Shown here one piece after another: positions 10,500 to 21,065 of a DNA stretch of 64,000 nucleotides. The first letter of the stretch is position 1, and every line of letters begins with the position of its first letter. The notes beneath the pieces are model-generated. The model worked only from the letters and a program-made list of their open reading frames with translations. It did not search any database and had not been told where the DNA came from. The stretch lies in NCBI GenBank assembly GCA_012845835.1, contig JABAKD010000009.1, forward strand, positions 3,944,904 to 4,008,903, read 5' to 3'. A program made the position numbers and the translations under genes. The DNA is from Undaria pinnatifida. Taxonomy: Eukaryota; Sar; Phaeophyceae; Laminariales; Alariaceae.

Positions 10500-11880
10500 A
10501 CCGTCGAGAAAAAAAAAATTACCAGGAGGGTGCTATCTAAAGAGGTGTCTTCCTGCTATAACCGTCCGACTCGTCTCCTTCAACAGTTAATAGTTTCCGC
10601 GCACATATTGATATGCCCCCCCCCCCCCCCCTCCCCCCCTCCTTCCCGATCACTCTAGTTTAAACGCCTCACCAAAAATCAAAATCTACCAGAGTAGAGA
10701 ACACTACCAGCCTGCTCATATCATCTCATTATCCTTCTAGCCGTCCATGCCGTATATCCAACTCATCTCCGCCCTGCTCCCCCACCCTCCCCTACCCAAC
10801 CCCATTCGTTCCCCGCCCAGTTCGTTCAAACGCCCCACCTACAATCAAAATCGGCCACAGTAATAAACACTTCTGAGGAATTGATATCGCGTCATTCTCT
10901 TTCAAGCTATCCATGATGTAGCTTTCATCCACCCCCCTTCCTCCAACGCCCTCTCCTTCCCAATACCCCGAACGATCTCCTAGACACGTATAGTAAGCCC
11001 CTTCATTGTGATCAGTAAGCGCGATCGGAGGATCACACAGAGTGCCGCGGAGATCAGCGTCGATCAAATGCTCGATCTCATAGCTTGAGTGTATCTTAAT
11101 ATTTTCTGTGACCTAAACCTCTTGAAAACCCTTCCCCCCCCCCCCCCCCCCCCCTCCCCCTATTTTTGCTCCTCGCTCTCTCCTGCTCAAACGCCTCAAC
11201 TAATACTAAAAAATTCCAAGAGTAATAACCACTTCCACGCCCTGGATATCGAATCATTATCGTTTTAAAGCCGTTCATGCCGCTGCTGCAATTCCCACCC
11301 CCCCCCCAGCACCGAAGCTCCCTCCTTTCCCACCACCCGCACCATCGCCTACACCTAGAACCACGCGAATAGCAAACCCATACATCTATGCGACCTGAAG
11401 CTCCCCCCCCAAACTCCCCCTACCCCTCGCCACATACCCCCCCCCCCCCTTTCTCCACAAAAAGGTTTTTTGGTTTTTACGCACAAATTGAATGCCCCAC
11501 CTGTCCCTCCCCCCTTTTCCCCTTTTGCCACCCCCATTTCGATGAAAATTAGGTCTCCACGTCCTTGAAATCTCCGGCCCCCCCTCGCCGGTTAGTCGAC
11601 TTACAGGATTCGCTTGATAAACTGATGCATTTTCTTCAACAGCTGTCAGATTTTGCCCCCCTCAGAAACAGGTTTTATAGTTTCCGCGCACAGACTGATT
11701 CAAGTCACCTTTTTGACCCTGATAGTTACACTGTAGACAAGAAGGGAGTCGCCGAACTATATACTCAATGAGGACACACAACCCGTAATACGCTCGATCC
11801 GAGTATCACACACAGCTTGCAGAGATGAGTTTCGACAGTATATTCGATCTCACAGCTGGAGTGTATTTCAATTCACAAAA
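10500..11880. repeat. Poly-C module array, copy 1
   Basis: A string of related C-rich modules lies on the plus strand. Recurring parts are TAGTTTCCGCGCACA with CAGATT..CCCCCTC before it; a box of the type CAAACGCCCCACC..AAATC followed by AGTAATAAACACTTC; CACCCGCACCATCGCCTA; and C runs of up to about 20. The most complete element runs from GTGACCTAAACCTC (11109) to GATCTCACAGCTGGAGTGTA (11847-11866), about 0.77 kb. The end of the preceding module runs directly into its start, so modules stand head to tail. No terminal inverted repeats or coding sequence are visible. Copies 1 and 2 share this array. Confidence 0.75.
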
Positions 11881-11999
11881 TATATCCACAAAAAATACTG
11901 TACCATCGCCGTTATAAAAACCCTGCCTCAACAATGGCGTGTGACCATTCAGAGGGCCCATGTTGAGATTGCCTCCGGAATACTGGGCGAAGTTGCCAA

Positions 12000-12519
12000 A
12001 AAAAAACATGCTTCCGTGGCCATAAACAGAACAGCCGAAAGAACGGGATATGGCACATACCTACAGAAGAGGTAGGGGGGGAGGGGTACTCAAGTTATGC
12101 GTGGTCGTAGTCGTATTACGATACACCCTCTCATCCCTACTATACCGAGACGGAGCACGTCAGAGTTTCACCAACCAGCCAGGCATAGCTTGCTACTAAT
12201 GCGAGACCCCGTGTGAACGGAACGCTTGAAAGAACAGCTCGTATAACGGACCTCGGATACTTGTGCCTACTATCTTTCTTATGGATGACAACGCCAACAG
12301 ATTTTTTGTGTGGTCATTCAAGAGACAGCGATCAGAATAACGTTGCAGATGCCTTATTGGTGCCTTGCCATATTTCCACTACGCGATGCTATCGTTCCAC
12401 CTGTGCGGATTTAGGATTTTCCACCATGAACCATTTGATCTAACTTTATAACCATCATGGTTACTGTCAAAAATAAAATATTGATAATATACCGGCACAC
12501 GGCTTGACTAGCTCACGCA
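12000..12519. other. Spacer without recognisable gene, start of 12-17.6 kb region
   Basis: A minus-strand open piece (11806-12009; copy 3 53378-53566 reads LLKGHTLLLRQGFYNGDGTV) is kept in frame across the copies over about 60 codons and might be an exon. Nothing else is recognisable. The three copies remain colinear here. Confidence 0.35.
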
Positions 12520-12719
12520 GTGTTCGGCATGTTTTATAGCGTTGTTGCCAACGGACGCCGTCTCCAATACACATATATAACCTTATACAGCGTCAGTGCC
12601 CACCGTGGCAACGCAGGGCGCTACAGCAACACTGTTACTCACACATTTGTCGGTCGAGCATGTGCACCTTTTGTGTTCTACATTTTCTTACTCGGGATTA
12701 TTCGTAGTACCTAACCAAA

Positions 12720-15540
12720 GCATAACTGATATTGAAAACCGAGCAGCAACCCCAAGACCTCGGTATCAGCAGTAATTGTGCTGCCCTACTAGAATGCCAT
12801 TTCAACGAGTTCGGGGAAAGTTCAGAGAAAATCTTTGCTCAAAAACTCTACCTCTCCAGCGAATAAAGTGTCTATTGCAAAAATTATATTTTCTACTCCA
12901 ACGTACGTAAATATACCGCACGACCTACAACACAAAAAGAAAACAAAATGAAGAACTATCATCAGTCCAAAAATAATGCCGTTGCGGAGAAGCTTCTAGT
13001 GTTACCCGAAGTTAGTTCTTTTTCCTAAACAGGTTACCCTATAGACTATATGACCAAAATCTGAAAGAGGGGGCCGGCCTCAGGTTAACATGCGTTGCGG
13101 GGCATTCTGGTGCGCACGTGATGGGGTCGGGATTGAACTCGCAAAACACTGACAACGTTCTTATCAGTGCTTGGTTCAATAATTTGTTTGCAAGGTCGAT
13201 TTTCAACGGTCAGCGGTAATCTGTCCAGCCCTTTCTAGCGGTTGCGCTGGAGTTCAAGTATCCGATAGACCACTCGTGATATGGACGGGGACGTTCATTA
13301 CGTTGTGTTTCGTGGCCGAAAGCGCGAGATAAAGATCTAGTAAAATTCAACGATGATAGATGAGCAGTGGGAAAGCTGAAACCTCAGTGCAAAAAAAGGA
13401 TGCGGACGCGCTGGGGAGGAGATCGGTCGACGCGAGTGCGTCAACAGCTTGCCTACTGCACGCTGAAAATCATGCGAGGGACGAACAAAGTGGAAATCAA
13501 GCTTTACACCTAGTACACAGTACACGATCAAGCCATGTAACACGCGCTTCAGCATCGGTGGGTAGCACCTACATCTTCATGAGAAAATCTACTCGTATTG
13601 CTCATCCAATTACTGACTTCGAGGTCCTTTAATTGCACAATCTGGCTTTCGAACAAAAAGCGAACCAGTGGTGACCAGAAATAGGTAAGTGTAGCCTGAT
13701 GAACTATCTCACGGCCTACTGCAGGTCAGTTCCTAGCACGGCATCATAACGGTATCGAGCAGCTCTTCAGTTAACCCCGTGCATGGATCACTCCAACATC
13801 ACGGTAGAGGTCAACCATCGTTATTCGGAGGATCCTTACTTGAGGAGGTTTGTCCCTCACCCAGAAAAGGATTCCCATCAAATTAAGAGTGCAGCCCGAT
13901 GAAACTCGCCATGGCCTTGGATACACAAAAACGAAATAATGTGAAGAAGGACCGAACGAGCTTCGGACGATTGGGGTTCAGGAAGCAAATCACTCCGGAA
14001 AGATATTTAGCAACAAGTGCTACCCCTATTTAACGCAGCACGTGTCACACTTCCGAGGCGGTATTGATCGTATAGCGTGCCGGCTGCCGCCACTATTAAT
14101 AGCGACTGCAAGGTATCCAAACATCATATAATCCTTGATTCATGAAATGGTTTGTTTGGGGCTCATCACCAACGTTATATGTGGCACGGCGGCCAGTCAT
14201 CACGTACTTGAAGATATCCGTGCTTAAAACAAGTAAAGAGGAGGGGACAACGACAACTTACAATCAACACAAAGCCTGACCTGCGGGCTACGCTTCTTTC
14301 ATGGGAGAGAACGGCGCAACATACAAGATGTTTGGTGTACAAGGGCTTCCGATTGTCCGGTTTTTCTGACCTTATCAACCTGCCTTTCTTATCACTTTGT
14401 TTCTCGAGGGGTGCTATTGACTGCCGTACCGGAAACAACTCTTATTAGCGAGGTCGGTGTATGCGAGCTATGGTGTTCAGTTCCTGACAGGTTTCGACTG
14501 CAAGGCGCCCCGGGCGTCCATTCATAACGCAAGCATATAGTGCTACCTTTTTCGCATCATCCGTTGCTTATGTGGGTGAATCACGTATACCGCAGTTTTA
14601 GCGTACGGGTTTTTAAGCCTCGGGTCTTAATCAGGGTACAAAGGTACTAAACTTGAAACGAAGCGCTTGCGAAAGTGTATTGATTGATGCCGCTCCTACC
14701 TCAGCATGCGTCGCGGTTACTATAGGTTGTAGGCTCACCTACGGTATGACCTTTTAGCACTTCTCACGGGAGGATCTGTGTACCTCTCGCCCACGGCAGA
14801 AAATGGTTGGTTTTGACACATGTTAATAACGAAATCTGCCGAACAAACCCATGCCGTAGGCATGCAGCGAGCGTTTTGTTGTTTGCTCTGGCTATTCACG
14901 TTCTACTTCATGAGAGGCCCACAAACATATGGTCTTTAATAGCAGAAGAAAAAAAAATCCCGATCGTGAATGCATACGGCATCTCCGGGACACCCATATG
15001 CCGTTGCATCCTTCAATTGCCTTGGAGTAATAAAAAACGTCTACAGATAAGGGAGGAGAGCTTTCTATATTACCCCGGATCTGAGACACTGCTCGGAGGG
15101 TGAGAGCGCAAGAGTAGTGCCAGAAAAATGAAGTAGATCGGATAAAGGAGAACAAAACAAGTAAGAGATTCTCCAACCATCAACGGGGGTCGTGACGTGG
15201 TTCGGGTAAAGTCTACCACTTTCTTTCGTATTTGGGCAAAAAAGGCGGTAGATGCAAATTAATTTTGAGACAGAGGGGAACCTCGCCAGGGATCTTTCAG
15301 TGTCATGCCCCAGCCTTCGGGTCAGTTAACGATATATTTTTTCAATTTCACAGGTCGAGAGTGTGTGCTAAGTACGGTCGAGGTCGCAGTTTGTCGCTAA
15401 TAGATACCAAGTATAGTTGTCTGAACAATGAGGCTCCTTAGCACTCAAGTTTTTCCCGTCTGAATCTTGTTCTTGTTTCGAGAAAGTTTTTGCGGTATAA
15501 CCTGGGCCATACGATTGATCGTCGGATACTGCAAAATTGA
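12720..15540. other. Region without recognisable gene (copies at about 40030-43030 and 54520-57010)
   Basis: The three copies align well here and contain many short frames but none that stands out. A plus-strand frame ending in REESFLYxPGSETLLGG is open in copies 1 (14807-15103) and 3 (56289-56576). The reverse strand is equally open, so strand and status are undecided. No RNA gene, promoter motif or transposon end is identified. Confidence 0.4.
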
Positions 15541-15547
15541 GAGTACG

Positions 15548-15571
15548 CCCCCCCCCCCCCCTCCCCCCCCC
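15548..15571. repeat. Poly-C tract at a variable locus, copy 1
   Basis: An almost pure C run sits here. The same place in copy 2 (43040-43051) has a shorter C run, and copy 3 has a 90-bp (GACCC)n tract. It marks the point beyond which copy 3 becomes much more diverged. Confidence 0.85.
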
Positions 15572-15712
15572 GTGGCGCTAGGATATTGCCGGTATAGAAA
15601 GACGGCCTGGGGCGTGTACTGCGATACCGGAGTGGTTTCTGAAACAAGATTTCAAGGCTTTGGCCCCCCAGGGCTATTCGAAAATGAAAGCAAAAACCAC
15701 ACACCTCTTAAA

Positions 15713-16450
15713 CTCGGAGCGTTGAAAAAATACAGAGAAAATAGCCCATGCCTCTGACACGCAAACAGCAACAGCAAGGCCGCAGAGGGTGTTGATCATA
15801 GTGAGTTCATCGTGATTGGTGGTAACGAAAACGCCAAATATGAGAACAGCAGCGCGGGAGAGGAGGACGTCGGGGCTGGTGCCGGTGTCGGCGATGAATT
15901 CATTAAGCTATAGCAATGTGTGCTTGCGACGCTAGCACTTTATGTTTAGCAAGGGAAAAATAGCAGTGTTAGCGAAGGGGGTGGGAATGCTGATGGTTCC
16001 AACGCCAAAAACGTCATGTGCCTTTGATCCTGGAGCAGCAGTACCGACAGATGAGACACGATATCATATTGTAGCCATTGTGTTTTTTTTCAAGTATGTT
16101 TGATTTAAGACTGAACGGTTGCCCCACCGATGCACCGGTAATCAGGCTAGGTCGTTCCTCGTCATCAAGAGGCGAGCCCATCGTCATCCCATACACAACA
16201 GCACGAGATGTTATAAACACCACGCCCTAATGCATACCAGCACGGTGGTCGTTTAACTGGCTGGGTGACAAATATGTTTTTAATTCGGAACGTCTAAAAC
16301 GTGTTTGGTTCTCTGTCGGCGTCTATCTTTGTCTGTTTTACTGTTGTCAGGAAAAGTATTACCAACACACATCCCAAACATGCATTTGGCTATGAAAAGC
16401 AACCCTTTGCCTGCTACTAATACAGCTCCATCTCACACCTAAATGAATAA
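15713..16450. other. 0.74-kb segment present only in copy 1
   Basis: Copy 2 passes directly from the equivalent of 15710 to the equivalent of 16450 (near 43190), so copy 1 has an insertion or copy 2 a deletion. Copy 3 is no help, as it lacks similarity there. On the plus strand a frame reading EGVDHSEFIVIGGNENAKYE and ending VGDEFIKL-stop (about 15766-15914) looks like real protein: acidic and Gly-rich. A second short piece, NSSVSEGGGNADGSNAKNVM, follows. The segment ends in an AT-rich stretch (AATGAATAAATAATATC). It might be a retroposed gene end, but no target duplication is clear. Confidence 0.45.
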
Positions 16451-17620
16451 ATAATATCAAAATAATAGGACCCCTCCAATTGGAAAAATATTCACCAATT
16501 TTAGTATATTACAAGTACCAACAACGCAGCTTGCAAATATGAGGGTTGACCCAAAACTCGTCGAACTCGCGGCTGACGTCCTTGAAAAAAAACAATAAAA
16601 AGCAAAAACAACAGGCACCTCGATAAAAAATACCATGGCGTAGACATACATCAACGGATATATTCCAAAATGAGTATTTTTCTAACATAGTGTGTTATAG
16701 GGACGTTACGGAGGGCCGTTATTTCGAACACAGATGTCGCAGCAAGCGTCACGGGTGTGGGTAGGTCTTGAGTCAAGAGCCAGCGGTTAGGCCTCCTAAA
16801 GGAAGAGGACATACAGGGCGTGTCGACTAGGTGCTTGACCGCATGATTAGGAATGCACCATCAATATTTAAGCTAACACAAAAGGCAATGAAGGTGAGGC
16901 ATGGCAAGATGAGGCACGAGGATGACCCACGCACGACTAGGATATGCATGGATTCCAGCTCTGTCTGTTAATGAAGGGCGGACAAAATATATCACCGTGG
17001 TCACAATCTGGGACAGTCGAATATAGCGTGCTTATCCAATTCAGTGCATACTTTAAACTCGCAGGGTTTGAGTTGGGCTTCCAATTGGGAAAAACCGAAA
17101 GTAGATAACTCAGCGCCGTTCATCGCGCTACGAAAATACCAGCGACGACAAACAAAGTTTCACCAAGATGTAGACACAGGAACAGAACGTCGGTCAGGCC
17201 GGCTGTCAACGCGGGGGACGCCTACGAATCGTTGATCGTGCGGCATACATCATGAAGAATTCTGCTTATCATGTGTCGTCATTTGGGATGAATTCTATAG
17301 CAGTAAGGCATGCACGATAGGGGTGGCAGTTTTGCTCTATGAAGTACTCATGCTTGACGAGGGTCTTTCTCAACTAACCGACACAAAAAATGTCGGAATT
17401 GCTTTTGGCTAATGTTATAAATATTTGCCACATTTGATTCGTGAGAAAAATTGCATTTTGGGATTCTTGACCATGGGAGAAACTGAACTGATTGACCCGA
17501 TGGTACTTGCTTTGGTCAGCATCCCCTGTTGACCACGGGTTGCTTGGCCCAACTGTGCGTCTACCCTCATCGTGTCACACACACTGAAGAACAACGTTGT
17601 CTTCAGATTCGCAGTATAAC
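16451..17620. other. Spacer without recognisable gene
   Basis: This is colinear with copy 2 from 43195 to about 44370 and, at lower identity, with copy 3 from 57330 to about 58320. The minus-strand frame 17415-17627 lies just downstream of the predicted stop codon of the beta-helix gene and would be its 3' untranslated region. No other feature is seen. Confidence 0.4.
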
Positions 17621-17623
17621 CGT

Positions 17624-17682
17624 TCATGCCTGGACATCAAAATTGTTATCGAACTCTATTTGACCGGGGTCGCCATCGATTA
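17624..17682 (-). pseudogene. Predicted last exon of beta-helix-repeat gene, copy 1
   Basis: After the acceptor CACCGACAG (AG at 17683-17684) the minus strand reads, in the phase set by the upstream exon, VIDGDPGQIEFDNNFDVQA followed by TGA. Copy 2 has the same acceptor, the same 59-bp length and VIDGDPRQIEFDNNSGFQA with the same stop (44373-44431). Copy 3 has lost the AG and carries stops. The intron between this exon and the 84-bp exon is 116 bp (17685-17800, counted between the splice dinucleotides; 118 with the acceptor AG). The short acidic tail looks like a C-terminus. Confidence 0.5.
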
Positions 17683-17800
17683 CTGTCGGTGTAAATTGTG
17701 GGATGACCACAAAGATAAAAAAGCTAATGATCATGCTTGAGGTTACCCTGTCTCCAACAAGAACCTCGGCACGAAAATATATATATTATATATAGCTTAC

Positions 17801-17884
17801 CTCCGTTAACTACCGCGTTGTTGTTGTTGAAGGATGTGTTGCCTTGGACGCTTAGACTAGAGTTCTCCCGCGCGTAGACAGCAC
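17801..17884 (-). pseudogene. 84-bp exon encoding one beta-helix (Pmp-type) rung, copy 1
   Basis: Between an AG acceptor (GCGCTGCGCAG) and a consensus donor (GGAG|GTAAGC) the minus strand encodes GAVYARENSSLSVQGNTS followed by FNNNNAVVNGG. This is the repeat pattern GGA[VIL]..S.L.V.GNT.F..N.A...GG of polymorphic-membrane-protein-like right-handed beta-helices, which are secreted or surface-exposed proteins. The exon is exactly 84 bp (28 codons) with phase 1 at both ends, so one exon equals one helix turn and could be multiplied without breaking the frame. Copies 2 and 3 keep the length, splice sites and open frame. Upstream exons could not be joined with confidence, so the gene is probably dead or only partly visible. 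Confidence 0.68.
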
Positions 17885-18085
17885 CTGCGCAGCGCCGACA
17901 GACGTGTAAGTAAGCGTTGTCACATGCAAGCTGCGTTGAAGGTGCACCATGCATGCATTCTACGGTTACCGACATTAGGAAAGCAATGCCTGACGAACAA
18001 CCTGACATATGGAGATGTACAACGGTGCCAGTTGACAAGTAACCCTATGGTCTTAGTATATAAGGTTCAACAGGTCGGGCTGCAA

Positions 18086-18300
18086 TGGAAAAAGGGTGAC
18101 CATTTCAGGGCTAAGGAGGCCTGTCCTTGAAAAGACGTTTGAGGCAGAAAGTGCTACCGTCACCGCAGCACCCATCCTCAGCACACCTACCACCAAAGGT
18201 GCCACGATGTTGGCACATCCGCTACTACCGTTAATGCAGCTTCGGACGCGCGCTAAATTAGGAAACACTCGCCGCGATAGACGTCTCACGGCTTGACTGA
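18086..18300 (-). other. Possible upstream exon and intron of the beta-helix gene, copy 1
   Basis: On the minus strand SCINGSSGCANIVAPLV (about 18240-18190) ends at a GTAGGT donor shared by all three copies. About 105 bp further lies a strong acceptor, CCCTTTTTCCATTGCAG (18086), kept in copies 1 and 2. The copy 3 equivalent reads SCTKGSSGCDNVVAPLV; copy 2 is disrupted here. The cysteines suit an extracellular protein. The connection to the 84-bp exon is not resolved. Confidence 0.3.
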
Positions 18301-19270
18301 AACAGGCTCCGAATGGCGTGCCTCCTTGGCTCACTACCCGTCTTTATGGTTTTTCTTGTTTTGCAGTAGGTAGGGTCCGTTGTATAGACTAGAAAGGGGC
18401 CACGGAGGTGGTTACGTCCACCGCATTACTTCTCATGCGTCCTCAACATTCTGAGGCTCGTAACCACTGACGAGCTGTACGACTTCCATCCCCGAACTCA
18501 CGCCGAAGCACAATGCAAGCGATGATCCATAGATGTTCCCGTGGGCTGGTTGTAAAAGAAAATGTCGTGGTTGACTGCACATATCCAATCGAATGTGGGA
18601 GCGTTACCCACAACTTCACTACCGAGTTACGTAAAATACCTATCTTACACAGGGCTTCACACTTGTTTTGGTTGGGGCCGAGAAAACATACGCCTTGCTT
18701 TGAGAACCTCTGACAGCAGAACAAAAACAGTAACCCCCCTGCCGTAGCCCTACTGTAGTCCACATCGGGTCTGAAGTCACTGAGTATTTCCTAAGCCGCT
18801 GAGCCCCGACATCAAAAACGCTAATGCATGCAACTCCTACAGTGGAGTACGCGTGTTCGACGCTTGACTATTTCATGTTTTCAAGTATTGTCAAGTGAGG
18901 AGCTCTAGACTATACCTCAACCGAAAAAAGTATATCGATAAAGCTAAGAGCACAGCCCAAACAAGGGAAAGAGACCCATAGGCTACATAGGAACACGAAA
19001 AATACTTTTTTTGAAAATGGCGATGCGACTGCCTTTGGGACGGTGAGCACCGCCATCTAAAAACCGTTACCACATGAAGAAATATGCCGCCATTTTACGG
19101 AAAAAAATGTCTCGTATCGTTGGAAGAGTCGAGGGGAAACAGGTGAATTGGCTCTCATTGCGTGAATTATATCAGTAGGGACATTCTAGGTAGACCTTTC
19201 AACACGCAAACAGTTGTGGGGCGATATAAAACATTGCAGTTGACTACATCCAAATCATTCTATCTGGAAA

Positions 19271-19573
19271 ATGTTTGCGTACATCCCCGCCAATGTTGAT
19301 ATAGAAAGAGGTAAGGTCTTCGACGACCATGCAGGTGGTCCATTCCATAGATGTGGCACATGTGGGCAGGCAATGGTGAACGTCACACATTTCGACCGCG
19401 TGGCGTTATTGTTGTGTTTGCCGTCCGATGATATGCATCGTGAGCTTCATCGTTCGACCACTATTGAACGTTGCCACAGAGAGCAGAAGAAAACCGCCGA
19501 AAATGCTGACAAGGTGAGAGTCTACATAAGCACGCACCAAGTCTCCTTCCCTCCTGTGCTTAATTCCGGCTAA
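19271..19573 (+). other. 100-codon open frame with diverged partners, copy 1
   Basis: The frame contains DIERGKVFDDHAGGPFHRCG and VALLLCLPSDDMHRELHRST. In copy 3 a related reading (60018-60212 and beyond) gives PGIVIIERGGDFDDHKGGTF and LLSCLPPDNVHREL; copy 2 is disrupted. Retention of a similar reading between strongly diverged copies suggests former coding on the plus strand, opposite to the beta-helix gene. There is no recognised domain; the CGTCG in copy 1 is not kept in copy 3. Confidence 0.38.
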
Positions 19574-19637
19574 GAATTGCTTTAAATTCTTCAGCTGCAG
19601 TGTTAAGAATTGCTTTTAATTCTTCAGCTGCAGTGTT
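19572..19637. repeat. 33-bp tandem duplication, copy 1 only
   Basis: Two 33-bp units (19572-19604, 19605-19637) differ at one base. Copy 2 has a single unit (near 46448). This is a recent, copy-specific event at the end of the 100-codon frame. Confidence 0.88.
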
Positions 19638-20059
19638 CTCTATAAATTTTATTTTCGTCTCACGCATGCTCACCTACCGCCAACACCATCGTATACCTCC
19701 AACATGGACCTCCGTTAGTAGTTTAACCTATTGCTATATTTCACAAGCTCCGGAATAGGTTGGGTTCGATTTTGAGGCTCCTTACACATGACTATTCTGT
19801 ACCCTACACTGAAACCCATACATATTTTTCAAGAAAACTGAAATTGGTCGCTTTCCGCTTACCAACTCCACGGCCGAGGTGGTGACGATATGGATACTGC
19901 GAAGAAAAAAAAGCAAAAAGCATTCCGATGTTTCGTTTGAAAAATATCCCCTCCACAGCACGGTCATACCCAAATATTTCCCCTCTATTAAAGCCAGAGT
20001 TATAGTGTGTATCGGTGTAATGTCGCTCTCCCCCCACACCAATAAGGTATAAGAGTTGG

Positions 20060-21065
20060 TAGAAAAGAAATTCAAGAACGGCAACAAGAACAAGAACAAA
20101 AACATCAACAAGGACAAGAAGGTATCACGGAAGGACGTAACATACAAAGCAAAAAAAACTTAGATGGCGAGATAAAGCAGGTGTGTGTAGGGGTATAAAG
20201 GCTACTTTGACAACAACCAGGAACGCCGACATGGGAATAGCTACATTAAGAGCACAGAACGGTCGACAGTGAGGAGCTCGAAGAGTGAAAGCGAAATACT
20301 CGGAGAACACTACTGCAAGCTAGGAGAACCCACAGCCATCGAAATATTCGTCGCACAATTCTAGAAAAATATCTACGCGTGGGCAGAGGCAAACGCAGTT
20401 GCGCTAAAAAGTGAAGTCGTTTAGACGGGTTACAGACATGGAGTTCGCAGGAGAAGAAGTAAAGAAGTGTGTAGCTAGAAATAAGAGAAATGCTTCGGAT
20501 ACATCAAATATTTGTGGAGCAACTTGAAAAGAACGTGAGAGACGGCATGCTTACAATAATTGTTATGTTGTATAATTGGATATGGAACAACGAGTACGGG
20601 CCCAGAGGTGAAGAGAATGAGCAGAAAGAAAAGCAATCGCTTTCAAGAGAGGAGACGAAGCTGACCTGGGAAACTACTTATGGTTAACGCCACTAAGGGC
20701 CGTAGACAAAATATTGGGAAAAATTTGAAACATAGAACGGGAACACTGTTGGAGAAGGACGAAATCAAGCCAAGGGCAAGCAAGATTGAAGCCAAAATAT
20801 TGTTGTTGTGTAGATCATATCTACACATTAGGTAAGACAATGGAAGGTAGGAAAGACACCGTGCTAACGACGTACTGCTTGTTTGATGTGCAGAAGATTT
20901 TAGCACAGTATGGCCAAATGGGTTGTGGAAAAAAATGTGGGAAACTGGGATAAGAAGAAAAGAGGTGGGGAATAACAAAAAAAAATACGGGGCGTGCGAG
21001 AAGTGCTATGATGCAGACGGGGAAATATTCGAACAGACGAGTGCTTGCGATAAATGAACCTCAAA
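20060..21065 (+). mobile_element. LINE 5' part with reverse transcriptase, copy 1
   Basis: Plus-strand pieces match the thumb-proximal linker and reverse transcriptase start of a non-LTR element: GMLTIIVMLYNWIW (about 20540), a decayed NYRGITLL-type box (about 20680), VDHIYTLGKTMEGRKD (about 20810) and TTYCLFDVQKI (about 20860), the last covering the first catalytic region. An endonuclease domain is not recognisable upstream. The element stops near 21065, where triplet-repeat sequence begins; its continuation is at 24430. It is decayed in several frames. The partners in copies 2 and 3 are at 47690-48670 and 60880-63594. Confidence 0.82.

Noticed and set aside
10610-11460. CRISPR-like or regulated repeat-spacer array
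   Set aside because: The repeats are imperfect modules of different length with homopolymer runs, in a eukaryotic context with LINEs and introns; no spacer regularity is present.
14807-15103. A 98-codon plus-strand gene ending in PGSETLLGG
   Set aside because: The minus strand over the same bases is also open in all copies, copy 2 differs in frame, and nothing in the reading resembles a known domain.
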